Positions 49,545 through 59,756 of a stretch of DNA of 64,000 bases are shown here, in pieces; within the stretch, counting starts at the first letter, position 1; every line of letters starts with the position of its first letter. The translations under genes were made by a program, and so were the position numbers. The stretch covers positions 179,955,411-180,019,410 of the forward strand of contig OY294068.1 in assembly GCA_958510875.1 (NCBI GenBank). Direction: 5' to 3'. A model generated the notes under the pieces. The model was given only the letters and a program-made list of their open reading frames with translations. It did no database searches and was not told the DNA's origin. This DNA comes from Endomychus coccineus. Lineage: Eukaryota > Arthropoda > Insecta > Coleoptera > Endomychidae.

Positions 49545-49598
49545 TTAAATCGTTTCCGGAGGAGAAAATTCGCTGATAAAAACATGATTGGTACTTAC

Positions 49599-49880
49599 TA
49601 TCGCAGTCAAAACACCCCTGACGGTGATTCCGACTTGAGGTTGAATTTTGATTTTTACTCCTGGTTCGATGATTAGTTCCGCATTTCTTTCGACGATTAT
49701 ATCGTTCCTCAGCCAGTAGGGACTTTTATTTTTGCTGAATATCACTTTCTCGTCTGTTATTACACCACCAGCATGTTCCGTTAGAGCACCATCGTTTTTG
49801 ATAAACTCCTGCAGTAACACTTCATCGAATAAACAGAAAATACACGTAAGGAAGAAAGACGTCCTCAAGAATTTATACAT
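49599..49880 (-). CDS. bark: bark (Anakonda) exon 1, signal peptide and N-terminus
   Basis: Ninety-four codons from ATG at 49880 (context aaaaATG, A at -3) to the donor ata/gtaagt after 49599, in phase 0. A hydrophobic signal peptide occupies about residues 5-23 (SFFLTCIFCLFDEVLL). It is followed by GGVI and YWLRNDIIVERNAELIIEPG, the opening found in Bark proteins and echoed by the GGEI and GGQL segments inside exon 3. The protein is therefore secreted or type I membrane-bound. The upstream sequence contains an aacaacaacaacaa run typical of insect 5' leaders. Any further non-coding 5' exon is not determined. Confidence 0.88.
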
Positions 49881-50313
49881 TTTTAATTAGAAGGGAACAT
49901 CACTCGGTTTAAGGCACTTTGTTGTTGTTGTTGTTTGGAAACGAATCTCGAAGAAATTATCTTTTGTTCCAGCAGTTTGAAGACACTATCGCGATGAGGT
50001 TTACCATAAATTAAAATGACAATGAGATAAACCGTAAATGGAACAGATTTAGGCACTTGATAACTACGTTTTCTGTATAACAATACTACAAATAACACTT
50101 TCTTTTTAACTGAACACGGTTTCCTAACATCACATTCTTCGAATCTTTGACCCGCAATATCGATTCACGTACGCACTTTTCGAAAATAACGCTTTCTTAC
50201 TTTGGCAGTATATGGTATGTATACGTAAGGACAAAGGGCTGTGGCTGACCGTTTTTTAACGAACATGAGCTACGCTAGGCGCGGTTGTATTAGTTGTTTT
50301 TTAAGTTAAAAAC

Positions 50314-50354
50314 CAGGTAACCCCTCCACTCACCTGCACCAGGTAAAACAGGTG
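50314..50354. promoter_or_regulatory. Cluster of CAGGTA/CAGGTG sites upstream of bark
   Basis: Four sites in 41 bp, about 430 bp upstream of the bark start codon: CAGGTA at 50314-50319, CACCTG at 50331-50336, CAGGTA at 50340-50345 and CAGGTG at 50349-50354. CAGGTG/CAGGTA cores are bound by Snail/Scratch/ZEB-type zinc fingers, and aaccaggt also resembles Grainyhead-type sites. Regulation of an epithelial junction gene by such factors is plausible but inferred. Confidence 0.45.
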
Positions 50355-50449
50355 GGATAGTCGGTAATTCGCTCGCCAGATAGCGATACCTACTCGACGA
50401 GGTTTGTACCGCGAACGATCGTTTCGTATTGTTTCATCTCGATGCGTTT

Positions 50450-50905
50450 ACCAACCGTTGACCGTAAGTTTCACGTAGCCTGAACTTATTACTCATTAGA
50501 ATTCAATTAGTATTGCAAATTACATCCACGATTGTTACAGCAACGGGTACCTTATTCCCTTTGTATTTACGTGTAGTCATAGTGGGAGAATATCATCTAC
50601 TCATCTACTAAAACGGAGATAAAGAATATTACTCAATCTCTAGATTATTGGGTAATTATTAGGTCACTTATTTCTCATACAATCTTATCACTAATAATGA
50701 ACGATATTAAGAATTATGGAGGCACCATGTAGCATTCGATTTTTCTCGAATTAAAAAGAAGTTGTAATAATACCGAGAGAGTAGTAGACACTTACAAAAA
50801 ATAATGTGACAACTTAACAAAATACAGTGCGGTCCAAATGAAATGGATAAATTCATATTGTACGTTTTTTGCCATTTCTTCCGTGGATAGGCAATTTCGA
50901 AGATT
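50450..50905. other. Intergenic sequence upstream of bark
   Basis: Nothing recognised apart from AT-rich tracts. Confidence 0.45.
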
Positions 50906-52190
50906 CTTGATGCCGACGTTTCGTCAACCATTACAGATTGCATCTTCAGGGCAGGATTGAGGCTAAGACCAATTGTCAGCACTTTCGAATCCCCTACTTA
51001 TAAACTCTCTCGATATCTCTCATCTATTTTCAAATCTCATGTAGGTAATTACAACAGTTTTACACTAAGTTCCTTTCATTTCGTTGAAAAACTCCAAACT
51101 CTAAAAGTTGACTCAGACAATTTGCTCGTCAGCTTCGACGTCGAACCACTATTTACCAATGTTCCTATCCCAGGCACTCTTTCCATATTATCTCAACTGT
51201 TACCTGCCAAAAACATTTCAATGAACCTACTTCCGTCAATTGATTTTTGTCTATCTTCCACACATTTTCTGTACGATGGCAAGTTTTACGAGCAGTCTTC
51301 GGGAGCTGCTTCGGTTTCTCTATTTCTCCGCTCGTAGCTAATATCTTCATGGAAACTTTTGAGCAAGATGATATTGACTCATCACGAAATGTTGGCTTAG
51401 ATATGTTGACGAGACTTTTGTTATTTCGCAACATTTTTCAACATGGAAGTTGAATCGAAAGGTTCACTCTCCTTCCTAGATGTATCAGTTAGTCGACAGA
51501 CTGACGGTACTTCATTATGTGTATCGAAAACCCACTCACACCCGTAGATACCTCAAAGACTTCACCCACCATCACCCTACCCAAAAGCAATCTGTCATAA
51601 ACTCCTCGGTCCACAGAGCTGTTAACCTATCCCAACTCCAATCCTAAAACTCATAATTAAAATACCTTTCACCAGTATTATTATCAAAGAATTCCCTGTT
51701 CTTACGGCAAAGTCTACATTGGTGAAACAAGTCGTACAGAAGCTACCCGTGACACCAGTAGATCTAAATTTGGAGAACATAAGTGTGACACTAACCATCA
51801 AATCTTTTTCGAAACTACTAAAATCCTAGCCCGAGCGCCAAACTTCTATCTGCGAAAATTTATTGAAGCGATAGAAATCCTGAAACAACCAAATAAACTG
51901 AACCGTGACTCAGGATATTACCTTCCCAATATTTGAACACCCATCCTCAAATATTCCACTTCGCACATGATCACACAACGGCAAGGTCAGGTGCCAGAAC
52001 AGAACAACCACCCAAATAAAGGCACCGAGTTTTTTTCCCACAATACCGCTACAGAAACCAGAAGAATCACGTTCAGTTAAACCCCAAGCCTGCACTGAAG
52101 ATGCCCCCTTTAATGTTTGATGAAACATCGGCATCATGTCGTGCTATTGTGACGCAGAATCTATCTGGAAGCCAAGCATTTTCAAGATAA
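50906..52190 (+). mobile_element. Penelope-like element (second family) with inverted ends
   Basis: An RT frame at 50957-51337 starts with RLRPIVSTFESPTYKLSRYL and carries motif A as LLVSFDVEPLFTNVP. After a shift come SPLVANIFMETFE (about 51330-51360) and RYVDETF (about 51395), where the catalytic YxDD is changed to YVDE. A later frame reads SFLDVSVSRQTDGT. The GIY-YIG endonuclease lies near 51700-51945 (YGKVYIGETSR, FGEHKCDTNH, FIEAIEI, NRDSGY). Left end gccgacgtttcgtcaacc and right end (inverse) gccgatgtttcatcaaac face each other. Frameshifts show it is inactive. Confidence 0.87.
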
Positions 52191-52319
52191 AGAACTCATA
52201 ACGAATGAAAGAAATTTAGAAAATCATAGTGCTGAATAGAAAATTGGACAATCTTCAAAATGAGATAACACTTGACACCTCATTCATTTCAAATCAATTA
52301 GAGTCAAGGGTGTAGGGAG

Positions 52320-52870
52320 TGTTATGATGAAAGTTGTGTATTTTTATGTTAGCTATCTTCTGGTAACGAGAAATGAAACAGATCGGCATAGGAAATTAGA
52401 AAAAATAAATAAAAAAGGAATACCTGTATATTATCACATATTTTGAAAGATCTCGTTTTGCTGATTTCAAACATATATAATAATCATGTTGACATTTGCT
52501 CCAACTCATTGGCACGCCTAGGTGGCCAGTCAATAGCCCCGATCTCACACCTCCCGACATATTTTTGTGGGGTTATTTGAAAAACAAAATTTATTATGAC
52601 ATACCTACCAGAAAATATATGGTTTTTGTTGCCAAAAGTAGATTAAAAATGTTACCTACCTAGAATTCAAATTCCATGGTAACCCATAATCTAACGATTG
52701 AAATCACAAAAATGATAACTTCTGCATGAACCAATGGAGCAAAAATTTTTGAAATCAGCAATATTATACAGGTAAATTAAATTTTCTTTTTATAATTCCC
52801 GATTCCTATTTGTTTTATTTCTCGTTACCGGAAGATAGCTAACATAAAAATATACAATTTTACCCATTTT
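52320..52870 (+). mobile_element. Deleted mariner/IS630-like element
   Basis: Inverted arms: atgttagctatcttctggta near 52347-52366 is answered by the inverse of taccggaagatagctaacat near 52826-52845, with homology extending about 90-100 bp per arm. Between them at 52520-52600 the plus strand encodes RWPVNSPDLTPPDIFLWGYL, the last catalytic block of the transposase family. The rest of the gene is deleted. Confidence 0.8.
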
Positions 52871-54185
52871 TTTTCGTATCCTCAAAAATAAAAGTTGTCA
52901 ATATATAATGAATTACCTGGTAAAGGAAAGATAAATGTAAGTTTTGAGTCGTTTCAAACATCTATAATGCCCAATTCCTTTGGATCCCAAGTGCGATAGA
53001 TTTCTGGAATCATGAATTCATGCAGGCAGACAAACATGACTAGTTGGAATCAGCAAGTAGACTCATTAACCAAGATGCCTCTCTTTTTCATCTCGTTTTT
53101 ATTAATTTCTTATTGATTGAACTATGTTTTGAATGGAAATTTTATAACAGAATTTAATCAATTTATCTTATCGAAAGTAAATACTCAATACTCATGTATG
53201 AAATAATGATATTTAAGTATCAAAATCAATATATTCCTCGTTATTATGAGATTTTACAATGATTTTGCTTCAATACGACTTACATATTTTAAAGAATTTA
53301 AAATACGGGCTCCAGAAAGTGTATAGACGCAACATTTGTAATATTTCTCTCAATTCATGATTATATTCTTCGTAATTCAATATATGTCTTTTTTTGTTCA
53401 TCAATGCTTTCTTTTCACTTCCCTCACTAAAGGGAGTATTCGTAGTATAAAAGAAGTATTGTATAGACCTAAAAAACAGAAATATTCGCCATTAAAATAT
53501 GTGCCGAAGCGATGATAAAGAGGAAAGAAGAATATTTATACTAACGGTCAGCCAAGAAGCTCTAACGGCTTTTGAGACGTGATTGTGATGAAATCAACAC
53601 TACTCATGGAATGCTTCAGACCAAGGAACCCTTGCAATTTTTTACTCACCGCGATGTACGTAGTATATACTGTAAGGGAAGTATTGAAATCGAAGCAAAA
53701 AAATTTTCCGGAATTTCGCGGATATATCAGTTTTGAGCATTTCTGAATCGGTTTGACTATTTTTGACATGATGTGTGTAGGTGTATGTGTGCGTGCGTGC
53801 GTAATCCACTGTGAAGACGATTGTGCCGTTCCTATAGCTCGTATGGATTTAAAATTTTGCAGATCGCTTTAGTGGTGAAAATAGGAACTGTATTGCTTTT
53901 GGGCGCGGTATCCTCGTTTCTAGTCGTATTTCTTGCATCGATCTTGTTAGATTAAGTTATGGTTAGCTGTTCAAACGAATATGAGACTAAATATTGAAAA
54001 ATATGTCACATTGTGAACAAATAACATTAAAGTTTGTTGTCATGACAAATATCGGACATCTAGATATTACATTTGTATTAGACCTTATGCACCTCTGGCT
54101 TCATTGGATGATATATGGGCACATCCCAAAGCTGGGTGGAGCAGGAAGACTTCCAACATATCGTTGATATGAAGCAAAGCTAGTG

Positions 54186-54188
<3 letters not shown>
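52871..54188. other. Intergenic sequence without recognised genes
   Basis: AT-rich. A short GTGTGTRN/GCGTGCGT-type stretch lies near 53770-53802. No gene recognised. Confidence 0.5.

Positions 54189-54265
<77 letters not shown>
54189..54265. repeat. AG microsatellite, 77 bp
   Basis: An uninterrupted (AG)n run of about 38 units. Poly-Ser/Leu open frames across it on the minus strand are artefacts of the repeat. Confidence 0.99.
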
Positions 54266-54268
<3 letters not shown>

Positions 54269-55199
54269 CTTTGGAAGACCGCCGTTGATATCCATTGAGT
54301 GTAACATAGAGGACTGCATAAGGTAGATGCAAAGGGAGCCTTCATGGATCCTAAACCCGTCTGTGGTGTAGGCTAATGGGATGAGCACAATTCAATTGAA
54401 TCGTTTCGAATAGCAATGTATAGTTTGATTCGATTAATTAATCATTTCCTTTTTTACCGATGCATCGAATTCAACTAGATAATCAAAAACGATAACTCTG
54501 GAAAATACTTTTTTCTTCGTGATAGGCATATGTTTCGGGAATTAACAGAGTTCATCACCTTATAATCATCATTATTACGCAACATAAATTTTTTTGAAAA
54601 CATTTAATACTGAAAAAATACTAATACACTAAGGAAAAAGTTTCGATCATTTTTTAACTTTCTATAGAAAATTATGCAGTTTTATTATTTACGGATTTCA
54701 ACTAGCAGAATGCTGCACTATCGCTTATTAGAACTCGACATCAAAATTGCACGATCGTTACCGAATTAAATCATCGAAACGATTGAATTGATTTATTTTT
54801 TCCAATACATCGAAACCTTTAAATCGACTCAGTGTTGAGCGATTTAAATTTGCCCACCCCTCCTAGCGGAGCCGCACACAAGCTACTTGACGCAGAGCAT
54901 AAAATGCACTTAGGTACACAAAGTCTTTGTGCCCAGGCTTTGAGAAGAAACTGCACAGCACTCTCCTTTTGCAAAGCCTTCGCATAAGCTAGACGCTCTT
55001 GCTTAAACAAGAGCAAAATTACCGAACAGGAGATTGACCGCAGAAGAAACAGGAGTTGAGTGAGACTTGAATCGCAGTGCTAGAGACAGATACACCCAAC
55101 CCGAAACGAAAACTAGAAATCAAAAATTCAAGTTTGCTATTTTATTACTAGTTCTCAATTAATTTCGATATAACTGAGTAGATTGTGATTATGTAGTGT
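54266..55199. other. Intergenic sequence without recognised features
   Basis: Nothing recognised. Confidence 0.45.
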
Positions 55200-55440
55200 A
55201 CTGTCATGATCATCATCTTAAGAGGGGAGGAGGCTTAGCCACTTAGTTGGACCCATTGTACGCCCCGTGGTCAGAAGCCTATTCTATTCTAGCAGGTTTG
55301 TGGCCCGCCAGAAACCCAGAATATTGCCAGTGCTGGCTTCCATAAGTTCTTCTGGGAGCAGTTTTAGTTCTCCTAAGTGTCGGTGCCTGAAGAATGCTAA
55401 TGCTGGGCATTCCAACAGGATGTGAGAGGCAGTAGTGTAC
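55200..55440 (-). mobile_element. LINE family A, 3' end fragment
   Basis: The minus strand reads ASHILLECPALAFFRHRHLGE and LLPEELMEASTGNILGFWRA, the C-terminal zinc-knuckle region of the same LINE as 42941-43982. It ends in an atcatcat-type tail near 55205-55215. Only about 240 bp remain. Confidence 0.85.
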
Positions 55441-56183
55441 TGTACACGACTATATGATAAATTTAAAAAAAAATTAGTACTCTTTCAACAAATTTGTTGG
55501 GGACGTCACAAAAGTTAAAGACCCCCCTATCCCCATGTCACACGGAGTCACATTTTTGTAGAGCCCCTCCACCCTACTGACGGACGTCTTTTATGGATAC
55601 TCCCCTATTCATAAAATGCCGAACGCTAGGTCAACAAATGGTAACATCGCTAAATACATATTTTCAGAAATGAGTAAATGATTGGCATATGACTGCTCTC
55701 ACTCATTGCTGTACAATATGTGAATATTTATCATTAATAAAAATGGTAGACTATAGAGGTTTTAATACTTATAGTGATCATAGTGAACACTATTATTATA
55801 CATCTTGAAAGTGTTAGGTTATCCCTGGTAACATCACGTCAGCTGATTTCTGTAACGTTATTGCTAACTTATCATATTCGTACTACATACATCATAGCGG
55901 GTTTACATTTTTGCCCTATTAGAAATGTTTCTAGTCTCACGTATATAAAGCACAGCCCTACCATAAAAATAGACGGCATGATATCGTCACAATTTGATTA
56001 CGAGGACCGCTCATGTTCTCAGGTAAATTTTAAGGGTGCTTGAAAGTCGTCACGCAGAGCTTTCTTTGATAAGAACACAAAGGATAGGCGGATATTGATC
56101 ATTACGACTAATTGATTATTTATTGCTTATTAAGGCTAAACTTATAATCATTACATTTTTCGTCTTGTACGTGCTAACGCGAA
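55441..56183. other. Intergenic sequence without recognised features
   Basis: Nothing recognised. Confidence 0.45.
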
Positions 56184-57291
56184 ATGTCGTTTGTGAAAGA
56201 AATTATTAGTGAACGCGGAAACACCCAAATAGTGTGCGAAAATTATAAGTTTTCTAAACATCGATCTTCAACTAATGAAACTGTCTGAAGGTGCATCAAA
56301 CGGCCTAAATGTAAGGTTTATGTGTATACCATTGGGGAATCGGGTAGTGTTGTTGTAACAACATTAACAAATCAACATAATCACGAATCTGAAGAAAAAA
56401 TTGTTAGACAAATTATTAGTGTTGCCAGCAAAAGGAAAGCGGCAGAAGAACCTACAAAGAGACCAACTAAAATATTTCATAAAGAATTAGCTTCAAATGG
56501 TTTTCCCTCAGATTTTTTTCAGAAACATTGACTTCCCAGGATTTAAAATGCGTCAAAGAAAATATTTACAATAGACGTCTCAAAACATTGCCAACTTTGC
56601 CTCGCTCTGGCAACGACGTTCACCGATATCTGCAAGAACATTCGTACAAAACGTCAATAGAGGAAATTTTTTTCTTGATAATAATTTCCGAAATGGAATT
56701 GTAATTTTTAGCTGTCAAGCAAATTTAAAATTTTTATGTAGGTCGAGTTTTATATACGTGGATGGCACATTCCAATACTGCATACAATTTTTCACACAAT
56801 TATCTACCATACATTACAAAAGTTGGGGTTAAGTGGTGAATATACAAACAAAAAATTTAAATCCAAATCTGGTAAGCAATTTTTTTTGTTTTTGAGCTAC
56901 TTGCGATAAAACCAAGTGACGATAAGTTAACGGGTTTTGCTGATTATTTGGTGGATTATTTTATATCCGACGAAGCCACTTTTTCACCCCACATTTGTTC
57001 TGAAGCTTCCTCAACACTAAATTAAACCACGAACGCTTGCGAATCCTTTTAGTCTCATTTAAATAACTTTTATTATAGTTCACCGAATATTTTTTATTTC
57101 ATGTTTTGTTAAACTTTCAAATAGAAGTGTACGTAAAATGTAATAGTGTAGCTACTCCTAAATCTAAGAACTCAGCCACGATTCGGAGACAAGATTTTTT
57201 GCAAAAATTATTGTTAGATTTGGAACAACAAAAGATAACTACCCTCCATTTTGTTAAAGTTGTTTCAAATATATATCGACACAATTCATAA
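56184..57291 (+). pseudogene. FLYWCH/MULE-type transposase relic
   Basis: The frame opens at ATG 56184 (MSFVKEIISERGNTQIVCEN) and shows a FLYWCH-like zinc finger. The expected Trp before Cys is a TGA stop (about 56284), followed by RCIKRPKCKVYVYTI and TLTNQHNHESEE (C-C-H-H pattern). After a frameshift, TLPTLPRSGNDVHRYL, NGIVIFSCQANLKFL and SSFIYVDGTFQYC with FTQLSTIHY match the MULE transposase core, in which the D of YVDGTF is a catalytic candidate. A C-terminal piece lies at 57106-57291. Insects carry many FLYWCH-MULE proteins; this copy is dead. Confidence 0.75.
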
Positions 57292-57775
57292 AATATGTAC
57301 CTAGTATTACTATGTATAAATTGTCAATGTTATGTAAAATTTATGTATTATAAGTACATTATATTCTTGATCATGTTACACATTTTTTTATCACACTAAT
57401 TTCGTGAATAAATAAATAAAGTAAAACCGACCTCATAATTTAATTTCTCAATCATATTAATTTTTTTGTAAACGTAAAAATAATACTTGGACACCTATGG
57501 TGGCAAAATTGTTGCATCAACAAGGTTTTCGTTGTATTTTAGAATTTTAAAATGATAATCTTCGTGACGAATTTCGTAGTCCCAAAATCGGACGACAGAA
57601 TGCCATGTGACGAATATCGTACACGAATTTTATGTTTACTTGCGTACTGTGACGAATATGGAATCCCCCATGAAAAATATCATCGTGCTCTTGTCTGAGG
57701 TGAATCTTATTCAATATTAACATAAATGTGGTACATACATAATAAAATAAAACATATCAATTCTAGTATAAAAAA
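57292..57775. other. Intergenic sequence downstream of the ABCG gene
   Basis: AT-rich; likely contains the ABCG polyadenylation site near its right edge. Confidence 0.4.
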
Positions 57776-57781
57776 TTTATT
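57776..57781 (-). terminator. Candidate polyadenylation signal for ABCG gene
   Basis: AATAAA on the minus strand about 245 bp after the ABCG stop codon. Other AATAAA-like hexamers occur nearby, so the choice is tentative. Confidence 0.35.
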
Positions 57782-58024
57782 TGTGCTATATACACAATCA
57801 TAATTTGCAAAATTATATTGAATATTAAAGTTGTAAACTCCTAGTCGTATCTTAGTAAAAGTATAATACTGTGTAACACCTCGAATAATTGTATAAAGTA
57901 ACTAATAATCTCGTAACTGCCCTTAATTAACTGCTACCAACAGAACTATATTATAATACATCACAATATAAAATTCACTGCTAGTCTATCACATGAGTAA
58001 TTTAAAGACGATTGTTATGTGTAG

Positions 58025-58378
58025 TCAGCGACCTTGTGAAAGTTTTATCCTTAATACGAAATATGTTGCAACTCTTAACACTATGAACAATCCAAGGAGT
58101 ACTCCACAATCTATACCAAACCTCTCCATATTCCCATTCCATATTGACATTTGCTGTAGAAATGTGGTTGGATATTTGAAGTGGCAGTAGTCTATTCTAC
58201 AGATTAAATTTGGTCGATCCAAGCCGTAGATCGCAATCATGATTCCCTCAAAACTATACTTCACGTAACTCATGTAGGGAACCCAGCTCAAGTAATAAGG
58301 AATGTCATCCAAGTTTGCGAAGAAACCAGAAAACAGCACAAGTGGAATGGTTGATATAGGCCCCAAAAATACACCACT
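58025..58378 (-). CDS. ABCG half-transporter, last exon
   Basis: 118 codons including the TGA stop at 58027-58025, after acceptor tttacag at 58380-58379, phase 0. It encodes a transmembrane stretch (VFLGPISTIPLVLFSGFFA), the re-entrant/extracellular segment YYLSWVPYMSYVKYSFEG typical of ABCG1/ABCG4-like proteins, a Cys-containing loop (ICRIDYCHF) and the final helix (LLGLFIVLRVATYFVLRI). ABCG half-transporters dimerise to export lipids, sterols or other small molecules. The substrate cannot be read from the sequence. Confidence 0.93.
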   Translation of the reverse strand, partial: SGVFLGPISTIPLVLFSGFFANLDDIPYYLSWVPYMSYVKYSFEGIMIAIYGLDRPNLICRIDYCHFKYPTTFLQQMSIWNGNMERFGIDCGVLLGLFIVLRVATYFVLRIKLSQGR

Positions 58379-58434
58379 CTGTAAATAAATAACTTCAATA
58401 TAATGTTCAAAGTTATCATACGTTCAACAAGTAC

Positions 58435-58590
58435 CTCTACGTTGAGTCCAGCTCCGACTAATAGGCCAAAACTTTGGGATACTAAGGCAGTCAACACAGC
58501 TATCAGCATGACCATAAAAAATCTAGTTGCCTCAAATGGTTGAGAGGTGAGGTAATAAACGCCCATTATGTAGCACATTGTCAAGGCGAT
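58435..58590 (-). CDS. ABCG half-transporter, transmembrane exon
   Basis: 52 codons in phase 0, between acceptor ttttcacag and donor gag/gtac. It encodes IALTMCYIMGVYYLTSQPFE and FFMVMLIAVLTALVSQSFGL, two membrane helices of the ABC2-type domain. It joins exactly in frame to 58025-58378 and 59656-59756. Confidence 0.92.
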
Positions 58591-59655
58591 CTGTGAAAAG
58601 AAAAAAAATATTATTTTTTAAATTCATCCAATTCAGAGCACAGTGAAAATATGCTCTTTTTTGACTGAAAGTATGAACGGTTTGGATTATGTTGTCTTTA
58701 GAGATGCAGAAGCCTGAATATTCATCAAAAAAACTATGAAGTCTGTTCCAAACAGATTCCAGAAAGGTGGACAGCCGATAATCGAAGGAGACAGGACAGT
58801 GGCACAACCAAGCAATAATCATAAGACTAGCATATAGCCGCCCAGAGCATTACAAGTTGTATACCTTTCAAGGATCTTTCAGTAGCGTTCGCTAAGTTTC
58901 AAGTCATTGTAACATTTCAGCTGGAGAGATGGTTTCAATCAAATCCACGGGTTAAACTGCTATATGAATAGAAATATATCCGTAAAACGGCTTGTGAACT
59001 GCCATCATCGTGTCTACCAAGGATGAACTTCATTTGATAAGTCTCAACGGATCATGCTGGATTGCTGGCTTGGCAACATACTAATCCGATTATGATGGTC
59101 AATAACATTTCGATCGTGATCGGGCAATCTTGAAACTGAGTACGAAAAGAAAACTGAAATTAAACCAGATACATTACTTTTCCGTCTGAAGTCTCAATTG
59201 TTGTGATTTCCAATGAAGCAACCACAGCGCTCCTGATATTTTAATATTTTCATAATGTTACTAGTAACATGGCCCGCCCAAGCCGAAAATTGATGTTAGG
59301 GATGATGGTCGGATGTAGAAATAAGGAAGTATTTGTTAGGGTATCCTAGAAGTACATTAATAATGCAATTCTTTTGCTTTTATACTATTATTTATCATCG
59401 GGGGTTCTACTCTCCACAATCAGAAAATTAACACAAATATAATTTTCCGTCCAATTTCAAGGACATGGCTGAGATTCTTATCATAGTATCTGTGTAATCC
59501 ATCGGCAGAAATAATACTCCGACAATCTCAAACTTTTTGCTTCTAGCTCATGAGCATTGCAATAGGTTTTGTCAGGAAACACACTTTCAAGAATCTATCG
59601 GGAAATCATCTTGGTGTTATCTATGCTATTGGGATATTATAAGTGAGAACCTTAC

Positions 59656-59756
59656 CTGGAATGGTATATCTGCTAACGTTTTTGCAAAATAGTATGCCTT
59701 CAGAGAATACCAGTAGTTCAGATGTTCTCTGACAAAAACCGACATCTCCACAGGAA
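59656..59756 (-). CDS. ABCG half-transporter, exon with EMSVFVREH motif
   Basis: 101 nt with acceptor ttttgcag and donor cag/gtaag. Its two leading bases complete a Phe codon split from 61752-62279. It encodes [20 protein letters not shown] and [13 protein letters not shown], a highly conserved ABCG1-type intracellular segment. Too short to find by length alone; frame and motif are decisive. Confidence 0.93.

Larger units (their letters stand above)
18160..49598 (-). other. bark: bark intron 1 (31.4 kb)
   Basis: The donor gtaagt at 49598 and acceptor ag at 18161-18160 define a giant first coding intron. It holds most of the mobile DNA in this window: foldback elements, three Penelope-like copies, several LINE remnants, hAT and mariner scraps and a 1466-bp tandem duplication. 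I recognised no other host exon inside it. Confidence 0.8.

Noticed and set aside
49883..50098. 71-residue minus-strand open frame just upstream of bark
   Set aside because: It lies in the probable 5' leader; no signature, and the bark ATG with signal peptide follows directly.
54085..54388. Ser/Leu-rich proteins on the minus strand
   Set aside because: They translate the AG microsatellite.
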